Under the pieces are notes generated by a model, which searched no databases, was not told the origin of the DNA, and saw nothing but the letters and a program-made list of their open reading frames with translations. Of a stretch of DNA of 23,367 nucleotides, positions 17,182 through 23,367 are shown piece after piece (positions within the stretch are counted from its first letter, which is position 1; each line of letters begins with the position of its first letter). Location: NCBI GenBank assembly GCA_025356695.1, contig JANXSE010000006.1:1-23367 (forward strand), given 5' to 3'. A program made the position numbers and the translations under genes. Origin of the DNA: Betaproteobacteria bacterium. GTDB taxonomy: Bacteria > Pseudomonadota > Gammaproteobacteria > Burkholderiales > SG8-41.

Positions 17182-17631
17182 ATGGAAAAATATCGTCAAT
17201 GGCTTGAATATTACGGGCCGCTCGCTGCGCGCGTGTTGCTGGCGCAGGTCTTCATCGTCTCCGGTGCCGGCAAACTGAAAGCGTTTGCGGCAACTGCGGC
17301 CTTCATGGGCAATCTGGGCATACCGGCGCCGCAACTTATGCTGGTGCTGACCATCGCGCTCGAACTCGGCGGCGGCGTGCTGCTGGTGCTTGGCTGGCAG
17401 GCGCGCTGGCTGGCGATTGCATTTTTCGGTTTCACGTTTCTGACGGCGCTGGTGGTGCATCCGTTCTGGGCTGCGGAGGGGCCGAACATGGGCGGCCAGC
17501 TTAATAATTTCATGAAGAATCTCGCCATCATGGGGGGCATGCTTTATGTCGTGATCCACGGGCCCGGGCCGTTGAGTCTCGGCAAGGACAACTGGATTGC
17601 CGCTGAAGCCGCGGAAAAAAAGAAACGCTAG
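17182..17631 (+). CDS. DoxX-family membrane protein
   Basis: Small integral membrane protein, 149 residues, with a GGGGAGAG ribosome site. It has about four hydrophobic segments and the DoxX signature ARVLLAQVFIVSGAGKLKAF near residues 15-34, followed by an ELGGGVLLVLGWQARWLAIA segment and a HPFWA motif in the third helix region. DoxX proteins are linked variously to quinone-dependent sulfur oxidation or to oxidative-stress membrane complexes; the specific role here is unknown. It starts 12 bases after the end of the rhodanese continuation and very probably shares its transcript. The C-terminus is charged (AEAAEKKKR). Confidence 0.9.
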   Translation: MEKYRQWLEYYGPLAARVLLAQVFIVSGAGKLKAFAATAAFMGNLGIPAPQLMLVLTIALELGGGVLLVLGWQARWLAIAFFGFTFLTALVVHPFWAAEGPNMGGQLNNFMKNLAIMGGMLYVVIHGPGPLSLGKDNWIAAEAAEKKKR

Positions 17632-17674
17632 CAGCGACCGCGCGCGGCCATCGATTGAAAAAACTGGAGAGAAC

Positions 17675-18280
17675 ATGCTCGAAAAGAATGCCATTACCGC
17701 CACCCCCATCCACGATCTGCTCGAACGCCGCTGGAGTCCGCGTGCCTTTGATAAGTCAAAACCGGTCAGCCGCGCGCAGATGCTGTCGCTGCTCGAAGCG
17801 GCGCGCTGGGCGCCGTCGTGCAACGGCGACGAGCCGTGGCGCTATCTGGTGTGGAACCGTGCCGAGGATGAAGCCGGCTGGCAGAAGGCCTTCGACACGC
17901 TCTCGGAAAACAACAAAAAGTGGTGCGCCAACGTGCCGGTGCTGATGCTGTCCTGCGCCGGCAGTGTGTTCGGCCACAACGGCAAGCCGAACCGCCACAC
18001 GCAGCACGACACCGGCATGGCCAGCCTCAATCTTTCACTGCAGGCGGTGGCGCTGGGTTTGATCGCCCACCAGATGGGCGGTTTCGATAGCGAAAAAGTC
18101 CGCGCGGCGTTTTCGATACCGGCCGAATTTACGCCAATGGCGATGATTGCGGTGGGTTATCAGGCCGATCCGTCGGTGCTGCCGGATGACGTCAAGGCGA
18201 AGGAACTCGCGCCGCGCAAACGCAAACCGGTCGGCGAATGTTTCTTCGCCGGCGGCTGGGGCCAGCCGTACGGCGGTTGA
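17675..18280 (+). CDS. Nitroreductase-family flavoprotein
   Basis: FMN-dependent oxidoreductase of the nitroreductase superfamily, 201 residues. The start at 17675 is preceded by GGAGAG; the frame is open further upstream but that region overlaps the end of the DoxX gene. Family motifs: LLERRWSPRAFDKSKPVS (the Arg residues contact FMN phosphate), LLEAARWAPSCNGDEPWRYL (FMN loop), and HDTGMASLNLSLQAVALGLI with the following HQMGGFD, all typical. Substrates may include nitroaromatics, quinones, enones or aldehydes. It lies 43 bases after DoxX and may be part of the same operon. No signal peptide, so cytoplasmic. Confidence 0.92.
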   Translation: MLEKNAITATPIHDLLERRWSPRAFDKSKPVSRAQMLSLLEAARWAPSCNGDEPWRYLVWNRAEDEAGWQKAFDTLSENNKKWCANVPVLMLSCAGSVFGHNGKPNRHTQHDTGMASLNLSLQAVALGLIAHQMGGFDSEKVRAAFSIPAEFTPMAMIAVGYQADPSVLPDDVKAKELAPRKRKPVGECFFAGGWGQPYGG

Positions 18281-18377
18281 GCCGCGGCCCGGCGCGAGGT
18301 CGGGCGGGATGCATGCTTGCCAAGCGACCGGCGTGCGCCTACTCTGAATGCCGTTTATGGCAGCAGAGGGAGTCTGA

Positions 18378-20144
18378 GTGACTGACGAACCGATGCAAAC
18401 TGCCGATCCCAATCGCCCGCTTTTGCAGATGCCCGCGCGCGCGATGCGGAAGGTGCGTGATCGGATTACACGGCTTCTCGGCATGAACGGCGTGATCGCC
18501 GCGTTTTGCCTCGTGTTGACGGCTGTGGTCTGGGCGGCTGTGCTGGTGCAGATCGAACTCGACCGCAAGACGGCCGAAGAGAACGCATTCATCCAGAACT
18601 CCAACCTAGTCAAGGCATTCGAAGAGCACACTATTCGAACGATCAAAGGTCTCGATGCGGCTTTGCTCTTCGTCATCCACGAATACGCGCGGCTCGGTGC
18701 AAAAATCGACATTGCCAGTTATATCCGCGACGGCGTGATCGATGGCGGACTATTCGTCAACATCGGCGTCAGCAACGAGCGCGGCGACATGCTGGCAAGC
18801 AGTCAGCCGCGGCCGCAAGCGATCAATATCGGCGACCGCGATTATTTCAAAACGCATGTCGGGCACGACAGCGGCCGGATTTTTTTCAGCAAACCGACGC
18901 AGAGCCGCATCACCGGCCAGTGGACGTTTCCGATGTCGCGGCGCATTACGCGGCGCAATGGCAGTTTCGGCGGCATCGTCTCGGTAGCCGTCGATCCGCG
19001 CTACTTCAGCGATTTTTACCAAAAGGCCGAACTCGGCGTACACGGCGTGGTCGATCTGATCGGTGCGAACGGCATTTCACGCGCGCGGCGCGACGGCGCT
19101 ACTGCGAGCGTCGGCTTCGACCACAAGGGCGCCAATCTGCTCAGGCTGCGCGAGATCAATCCGGTCGGCAATCTGCAGACGTTGGGCAAAGCCGACGGCA
19201 ACCGGCGCTTTATCAGTTACCGCACATTGACCGAATATCCGTTGACCATCATTGTCGGCACTTCTCAATCCGAAGTGCTGGCACCGCATTTGCAGCGCCA
19301 GCGGCAATATCTGTGGATGGCGTTTTTGGTGACCAGCTTTATCGTCTTGATGGGTCTGCTGCTGATGCTGGCGGTGAGGCGCCAGCAGGATTCAGCCGCC
19401 GCACTCGCAAAAATCAATGCGGAACTTGAATCGCGCGTGGCCAGTCGCACGGCCGAGCTTGAGGCGGCGAACCGCGAACTCAATTCATTCAGCTACACGA
19501 TCGCGCACGACCTGCGCGCGCCGGTGCGCGCGATCGGCGGTTACAGTTCGATCGTGCTGCAGGATAACGAGAACAGGCTGGATGGGACGACGGTCGGCCA
19601 TCTGCGCCGGGTCGTTGCGGCCGCCGAGCGCATGGGCGATTTGATCGACGATCTGCTCAATATGGCACGGCTGTCGCGCCAGGAAATGCGGTGGCAGGAG
19701 CAGAGCCTGAGCGAACTGGCGCTGCGCGTGGTGGAGTCCTTGCGCCAGACGCAGCCGGAACGGCAGGTTGCGGTGTTGGTTGCGCCGGGCCTCTCGATCA
19801 ATGGCGATGCCGGCCTCTTGCGCGCATTGATGGACAACCTGGTCGGCAATGCCTGGAAATACACGGGCAAGACTACTGCCGCGAAAATCGAGATCGGTGC
19901 TGAAATCCGCCATGGCAAAAATGTTTATTACGTGCGCGACAACGGCGCGGGTTTTGACATGCAGTATGTGCATAAGCTGTTCGCACCTTTTCAGCGCCTG
20001 CACCACCGCGACGAATTCGAAGGCACCGGCATCGGCCTTGCCACGGCAAAGAGAATCATCGAGCGCCATCGCGGCAGGGTCTGGATCGAGAGCGCCGTCA
20101 ACGCCGGCACGACCGTGTATTTCACGGTGGGCGAGGCGATCTGA
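18378..20144 (+). CDS. Membrane sensor histidine kinase with periplasmic PDC/Cache-type sensor
   Basis: Two-component sensor kinase, 588 residues, starting with GTG five bases after GGGAG. Transmembrane helices are near residues 36-58 and 311-335; between them lies a periplasmic domain of about 250 residues with NIGDRDYFKTHVGHDSGRIF and FGGIVSVAVDPRYFSDFY, typical of double-PDC (dCache) sensors that bind small ligands. A coiled coil (ESRVASRTAELEAANRELNS) leads to the phospho-acceptor His377 in FSYTIAHDLRAPVRAIGGYS, followed by the N box (LMDNLVGNAWKYTGK, about 484-497), G1 (DNGAGFD, about 520) and G2 (GTGIGLA, about 549). All kinase motifs are intact. The DLRAP form of the H box is common in phytochrome-like kinases. 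No response regulator gene is adjacent, so its partner is elsewhere. Confidence 0.94.
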   Translation: MTDEPMQTADPNRPLLQMPARAMRKVRDRITRLLGMNGVIAAFCLVLTAVVWAAVLVQIELDRKTAEENAFIQNSNLVKAFEEHTIRTIKGLDAALLFVIHEYARLGAKIDIASYIRDGVIDGGLFVNIGVSNERGDMLASSQPRPQAINIGDRDYFKTHVGHDSGRIFFSKPTQSRITGQWTFPMSRRITRRNGSFGGIVSVAVDPRYFSDFYQKAELGVHGVVDLIGANGISRARRDGATASVGFDHKGANLLRLREINPVGNLQTLGKADGNRRFISYRTLTEYPLTIIVGTSQSEVLAPHLQRQRQYLWMAFLVTSFIVLMGLLLMLAVRRQQDSAAALAKINAELESRVASRTAELEAANRELNSFSYTIAHDLRAPVRAIGGYSSIVLQDNENRLDGTTVGHLRRVVAAAERMGDLIDDLLNMARLSRQEMRWQEQSLSELALRVVESLRQTQPERQVAVLVAPGLSINGDAGLLRALMDNLVGNAWKYTGKTTAAKIEIGAEIRHGKNVYYVRDNGAGFDMQYVHKLFAPFQRLHHRDEFEGTGIGLATAKRIIERHRGRVWIESAVNAGTTVYFTVGEAI

Positions 20145-20221
20145 CGAGGCAGGCGGCCGGCATCGGCACCCGCCTCTTGATCTCCGCAGGCGAATGGCCT
20201 AGCCTCCGATTAAAAGAACGT

Positions 20222-20270
20222 CCGCCTGCATTTGCGTACACACGCAAATGCAAATACCCGTGCAAGGCGG
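20222..20270. promoter_or_regulatory. Nested inverted repeats in front of the sugar dehydrogenase gene
   Basis: An 11-bp perfect stem (TGCATTTGCGT at 20227-20237 and ACGCAAATGCA at 20242-20252, loop ACAC) lies inside an outer pair CCGCCT (20222-20227) and AGGCGG (20265-20270), sharing one T. No T tract follows, so it is not a standard terminator for the kinase gene. It could be an operator or a leader RNA structure, ending 35 bases before the start codon of the next gene. Confidence 0.5.
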
Positions 20271-20305
20271 TCGCACCCGTTTAACTACGGAGGAGAAACG
20301 TCACC

Positions 20306-22063
20306 ATGATCGGCATCATTCCGTCTGCCCGCCTTGCAAAAGGCATTGCATTGTTAACGGTTCTGGCGGCCTGCGGCCATGCCGCTGCGCAATTTCCGCC
20401 CGCGCCGCAGATCAAGAAGGACGGCACCGCGCTGAATATCGAGGATTACGCCAGCCTGCCGTTGTCGAGCCTGCGTCTCGAAGGTCCGTATCCGGCGGTG
20501 TTCGATCCGCGCGGCCAGCTCGGAAAATCCAATATGCTGATTGCGGAGCCGGCGGGCGCGCCGCAGGCGGCTGCACGTTTGTTCGTGGTCGAGCAGAACG
20601 GCATACTTTATCTCCTCGACAAAAAAACGCGCGCTTTCACGCCGTACATCGACTTCGGAAAAATCTACGCGCGCTTCAACACCGACCCCAATCTGGGCAT
20701 GGGCGTGGTGTCGATGGCTTTCGATCCCGATTACGCGAAGAACGGGAAGTTCTACACCGTGCACACCGAGAACCCGCGGCGCAAAGACCCGCAGGTGCCA
20801 GGCAATGCGGCGATGCCGTCGCTTGATCTGTCGCTGCACAAGGTGACGCCGCAGTTCACGGTGCCGGCCGGCGTGACGCTGTATGAATCGATTGTCACGG
20901 AATGGCGCGATAGCAACATCGGCAACGGCAGCTTCGAGGGCACCGCGCGTGAACTGATGCGTATCGGCACCAACTTCGCGCGGCATCCGGTCGGCGATCT
21001 GCTGTTCAACCCGCTGGCGAAACCGGGCGACGCCGATTACGGCAATCTCTATATCAGTACCGGCGACGGTGAGGCCGGCGAACGCGCCGGCGTCACGCAT
21101 CCGGTGCCGCAGCGGCTGGATGCGCTGCCCGGCAAGATCCTGCGCATCACGCCCGACATTGCGCTGCGCCCACAGGACAAACTCGCCGCCAGCGGGCAAT
21201 ACCGTATTCCGTCCACCGGTGCGAACGCCAACCCGTTCGTCAACGTGCCGATCGCGCACGGCGAAATTTTCGCCTACGGCCTGCGCAATCCGCACCGCAT
21301 CAGCTGGGATGCGCCGACCAACACGCTGCTCGCCAACGACATCGGCGATCAGGCATGGGAGGAAATCAACGTCATCGTCAAAGGCGGCAACTACGGCTGG
21401 GGCGAGCGCGAAGGGCAGGAGCTGCGCTTCACCGGCGGCCCCAACGGTGCGCGTACCGCCAGCCAGATCGATCCGCAACCGCCGCACCCGTCACCCGACA
21501 CGCTGGTCGTCGACGGCCTTGATCAGCCGGTGAAGCCGCTGTATCCGGTGGCGACATTCAGTCACCGTGACGGCATCGCTATCGGCAGCGGTTACGCGTA
21601 TCGCGGCAAGCTGATGCCGCAGATGGTCGGCAAATATTTCTTCACCGATATCGCCAGCGGTCGCGTGTTCTACACCGATCTCAAGGAAATGCTCGATGCG
21701 CGTGCTACCACGCCGGCGAAGATCGCGAAGATCAACGAAATCCAGATTGTCTATCAGGGTCCGGGCGAAGAAGCGAAGGGCGCGGTGAATCGCCGCATGT
21801 TCGATGTTGTTGCCGACGCCTTCGTGCGCAAAGGCGGCGTGCGCAGCAAGAACTGCGTGCTGCCCGACGGTTCGAGTAATGCCGAAGGTGTGATTACCTG
21901 CGGTGGCCGCGGACAGGGCAAGGACCCGGACGGCACGCCCTGGGGCGGCGGACGCGCCGACGTGCGCCTCGCCGTCGATGGCGAGGGTGAGCTTTATCTC
22001 ATGAGCAAGGGCGACGGTATGATCCGCAAGCTGATTTCCGTGGTGACGCCACCGCCGCGATAG
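20306..22063 (+). CDS. Secreted PQQ-type sugar (glucose/sorbosone) dehydrogenase
   Basis: Predicted periplasmic quinoprotein dehydrogenase of the soluble glucose/sorbosone dehydrogenase beta-propeller family, 585 residues. A GGAGGAG ribosome site lies ten bases before the ATG. The N-terminus is a signal peptide; LAAC at residues 20-23 could be a lipobox, or cleavage could follow AAA before Gln29. Propeller motifs include RLFVVEQNGILYLLDKKTRA, NLGMGVVSMAFDPDYAKNGK, FAYGLRNPHRISWD (family signature), DIGDQAWEEINVIVKGGNYGWGERE and GSGYAYRGKLMP with GKYFFTDIASGRVF. Such enzymes oxidise sugars or related alcohols and pass electrons to the respiratory chain. PQQ synthesis genes are not in the window. 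The C-terminal about 90 residues, with CVLPDG and ITCGG cysteines, extend beyond a minimal propeller. Cofactor and substrate are inferred from family only. Confidence 0.87.
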   Translation: MIGIIPSARLAKGIALLTVLAACGHAAAQFPPAPQIKKDGTALNIEDYASLPLSSLRLEGPYPAVFDPRGQLGKSNMLIAEPAGAPQAAARLFVVEQNGILYLLDKKTRAFTPYIDFGKIYARFNTDPNLGMGVVSMAFDPDYAKNGKFYTVHTENPRRKDPQVPGNAAMPSLDLSLHKVTPQFTVPAGVTLYESIVTEWRDSNIGNGSFEGTARELMRIGTNFARHPVGDLLFNPLAKPGDADYGNLYISTGDGEAGERAGVTHPVPQRLDALPGKILRITPDIALRPQDKLAASGQYRIPSTGANANPFVNVPIAHGEIFAYGLRNPHRISWDAPTNTLLANDIGDQAWEEINVIVKGGNYGWGEREGQELRFTGGPNGARTASQIDPQPPHPSPDTLVVDGLDQPVKPLYPVATFSHRDGIAIGSGYAYRGKLMPQMVGKYFFTDIASGRVFYTDLKEMLDARATTPAKIAKINEIQIVYQGPGEEAKGAVNRRMFDVVADAFVRKGGVRSKNCVLPDGSSNAEGVITCGGRGQGKDPDGTPWGGGRADVRLAVDGEGELYLMSKGDGMIRKLISVVTPPPR

Positions 22064-22133
22064 GGCGCTGCGTCACAATTATGGATGCGGTGGTATGCAT
22101 CGCTGGTTGTAAAAGTCGTTTGCAATTCTCTTG

Positions 22134-22200
22134 ACCTGCGTCAGGTTAGGCCGCCGGTTACGGCGTAACCTGAATTCAGGTAAAGCGGGGTTTTTCCCGC
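22134..22200. promoter_or_regulatory. Cluster of ACCTG/CAGGT dyads and hairpins before the macrodomain gene
   Basis: Four half-sites alternate: ACCTG-CGT-CAGGT (22134-22146) and ACCTGAATTCAGGT (22168-22181, a perfect 14-base palindrome). The inner halves also pair with each other as CAGGTTA (22142-22148) with TAACCTG (22166-22172), enclosing CGCCG-GTTA-CGGCG (22152-22165). A further small stem GCGGG/CCCGC (22185-22200, loop GTTTTT) follows. The layout suggests either two operator copies or mutually exclusive RNA folds controlling the gene at 22218. Confidence 0.55.
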
Positions 22201-22217
22201 AGTAAAGAGGTGCAATC

Positions 22218-22709
22218 ATGATCCACGAAACTACCGGCGACATACTGCTGACGGGTGCGCAGGCGATCGCGCATGGCGTCGCTCCCAACGATCATTTCGA
22301 CAGCGGACTCGCACTCGCGTTGCGTGAACGCTGGCCGGCAATGGCAAAGGATTTCCGCCACTGGGCGCACGGTTCGCATCCGAAGCCGGGCGAACTCTGG
22401 GTTTGGGGCGGCACCGGAGGCCTGCGCATTTTCAATCTGCTGACGCAGGAGGGCGAGCAGAGCCGCGGTGCTACGCCCGGCCGTGCGACGATTGCCAACG
22501 TCAATCATTGTCTCGACCATCTGCGTGCCGAGCTGGAAAAGGGCGAAGTAAAAAGTCTTGCCTTGCCGCGGTTGTCGACCGGCGTTGGCGGGCTTGAATG
22601 GTCGGAGGTGCAGCCGCTGATCGTGCGACACTTGGGCCAGCTGGCGATCCCGGTCTACCTGTATTCGACCTATCACAAGGGACAGAAGGGGTTGGAGCCG
22701 GGTTTGTAA
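22218..22709 (+). CDS. Stand-alone macrodomain (ADP-ribose-binding) protein
   Basis: A 163-residue single-domain protein with an AAAGAGG ribosome site seven bases before the ATG. It opens with TTGDILLTGAQAIAHGVAPN, the macrodomain ADP-ribose pocket, and has the late glycine loop LALPRLSTGVGGLEWSEVQP followed by IPVYLYSTY, as in ALC1/TARG1/DarG-type macrodomains. These bind ADP-ribose or remove it from proteins or DNA. By eye alignment, the Lys and Asp used by human TARG1 (in its LITK and GLDRLQW segments) correspond to Gln and Gly here, so catalysis by that route looks unlikely; binding remains plausible. No DarT-like ADP-ribosyltransferase is adjacent. The leader carries several inverted repeats, hinting at tight control. 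Family call good; biological role unknown. Confidence 0.82.
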   Translation: MIHETTGDILLTGAQAIAHGVAPNDHFDSGLALALRERWPAMAKDFRHWAHGSHPKPGELWVWGGTGGLRIFNLLTQEGEQSRGATPGRATIANVNHCLDHLRAELEKGEVKSLALPRLSTGVGGLEWSEVQPLIVRHLGQLAIPVYLYSTYHKGQKGLEPGL

Positions 22710-22715
22710 AAAATC

Positions 22716-22752
22716 CGGGCGCGCGGACGGTCGTTGTGGCGCCGCGCGCCCG
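22716..22752. terminator. GC-rich 11-bp hairpin after the macrodomain gene
   Basis: CGGGCGCGCGG (22716-22726) and CCGCGCGCCCG (22742-22752) pair perfectly around a 15-base loop, starting seven bases after the macrodomain stop. The T tract required for a rightward intrinsic terminator is missing; instead an A6 run lies on the left, so the canonical terminator shape is on the minus strand. It may still attenuate or protect the rightward transcript. Confidence 0.4.
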
Positions 22753-22781
22753 CTCGAAAAATCCTGCAAAGGAGCGCGAAC

Positions 22782-23075
22782 ATGCAGCAAGCCGACGGCA
22801 AGAGTGCAGGCAAAGGTGTTGATCTCGATGCGGTGTCAAAGCTGGTGCACGAACTGGAGCGCGATCTGGACCGGCTGCAACACGGCAGTGGCGACGTCGA
22901 GGCATTGCGCGGCGAGGTGCGCGCACTCGGCATTGCGTTGAAAGCGCCGGCGCCCGAAGACCAGCGCATCCATCACGGCCTGATCAACATCCGCAGTGTG
23001 GTCTCGACCATCGAAGATGATGTCTTGATTGTCGCCGACTATGCGGCGAGGATCGGCCGCATGCTCGGCATGTAG
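22782..23075 (+). CDS. Small helical protein of unknown function
   Basis: A 97-residue protein; the start at 22782 has GGAG seven bases upstream, and upstream in-frame codons have no ribosome site. No signal peptide or membrane segment. Residues 12-50 (LDAVSKLVHELERDLDRLQ, then VEALRGEVRALGIAL) are acidic/basic amphipathic helices likely to form a coiled coil, and residues 60-97 (IHHGLINIRSVVSTIEDDVL, then VADYAARIGRMLGM) look like a second helical hairpin. I do not recognise the family. It sits between the macrodomain gene and the kinase/ATPase-like gene, 54 bases before the latter, so it may be co-transcribed with it. Confidence 0.75.
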   Translation: MQQADGKSAGKGVDLDAVSKLVHELERDLDRLQHGSGDVEALRGEVRALGIALKAPAPEDQRIHHGLINIRSVVSTIEDDVLIVADYAARIGRMLGM

Positions 23076-23129
23076 GCCGGGGTATTCAAGTTCTCCCGGG
23101 CGGACAGACGCGGTTGGAGCGGAGCGCAC

Positions 23130-23367
23130 ATGACTGCCATTGCCAATCCGGCGCTGCCGCCGCTGATCGCCGCTTTGATGGAGCCGCGGCACTATCCGCA
23201 TCCGGCGACCACGATTGAATTGATCGAGACGCATATTTCGTGGGTGCTGCTCGCCGGCGAATTCGCCTACAAGATCAAAAAGCCGGTGGCGCTGGGTTTT
23301 CTCGATTTCTCCACGCTCGATGCGCGCCGCCATTTCTGTGACGAGGAACTGCGCCTCAACCGCGCCA
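23130..23367 (+). CDS. N-terminus of a predicted phosphotransferase/ATPase protein (cut by window edge)
   Basis: Partial gene, 79 codons visible, open to the right edge. The ATG at 23130 is preceded by GGAG. The visible part reads IELIETHISWVLLAGEFAYK, then IKKPVALGFLDFSTLDARRH and FCDEELRLNRA. This is the characteristic N-terminus of the two-domain proteins in which an aminoglycoside-phosphotransferase-like kinase fold (COG2187) is followed by a P-loop ATPase domain (COG0645). The expected full length is about 500 residues, so most of the gene is outside the window. Function in the family is poorly characterised. Confidence 0.8.
   Translation, partial: MTAIANPALPPLIAALMEPRHYPHPATTIELIETHISWVLLAGEFAYKIKKPVALGFLDFSTLDARRHFCDEELRLNRA

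Noticed and set aside
17597..17674. 26-codon N-terminal extension of the nitroreductase
   Set aside because: It overlaps the DoxX gene end, lacks a ribosome site, and the family N-terminus begins right after the Met at 17675.
16180..17823. A 547-codon minus-strand frame spanning the broken rhodanese region
   Set aside because: It crosses the terminator and three plus-strand genes, has no ribosome site or motif, and reflects codon bias only.
22131..22165. MerR-type operator with TTGACC -35
   Set aside because: The dyad is short (13 bases) and there is no -10 at 19-20 bases from TTGACC, so MerR-type control is not supported.

Overview
The window is GC-rich bacterial chromosome with dense coding and short gaps. 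It looks betaproteobacterial, probably Burkholderiales-like. That is inferred from the gene families (an orphan Bug/TctC binding protein, a NodT-type RND pump, an IorAB-type molybdenum hydroxylase, a DedA-rhodanese fusion) and from codon style, not from any marker gene. There are no rRNA or tRNA genes, CRISPR arrays, transposases or phage genes. I count 17 complete protein-coding genes on intact frames, one gene interrupted by an in-frame TGA, one C-terminal gene remnant, and one gene cut by the right edge.

Left part (1-4381). A secreted metallo-beta-lactamase-fold hydrolase and an HxlR-family regulator lie on the minus strand. Diverging from them is a two-gene operon for an isoquinoline-1-oxidoreductase-like molybdenum hydroxylase: a small 2Fe-2S subunit and a large Tat-exported molybdopterin subunit. 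GTTAC/GTAAC dyads fill the divergent promoter region and are the likely HxlR operator. Directly behind the large subunit sits an orphan piece of 26 codons that encodes the C-terminus of a second, paralogous large subunit.

Middle part (4382-13552). A tripartite RND efflux operon (lipoprotein adaptor with a TTG start and a Lys/Ala-rich tail, HAE1-type permease, NodT outer-membrane channel) runs with almost no gaps into a glycoside-hydrolase-like cytoplasmic protein and a periplasmic Bug-type binding protein. All five genes are probably co-transcribed.

Right part (13553-23367). Mostly single genes on the plus strand: YceI, a Tat-lipoprotein amidohydrolase, a DedA membrane protein fused to a rhodanese domain, DoxX, a nitroreductase, an orphan sensor histidine kinase, a secreted PQQ-type sugar dehydrogenase, a stand-alone macrodomain protein, a 97-residue protein of unknown function, and the start of a predicted kinase/ATPase protein.

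The most striking observation is at 17041-17043. The DedA-rhodanese frame is broken by a TGA exactly in the Cys-x-Cys-Pro-Asn-Glu segment of the rhodanese active-site loop, and the same frame then continues for 41 perfectly rhodanese-like codons. This is a recent nonsense mutation, a sequence error, or a recoded (selenocysteine) codon. The next best leads are the paralogous hydroxylase remnant and the elaborate nested inverted repeats in front of the macrodomain and sugar dehydrogenase genes.
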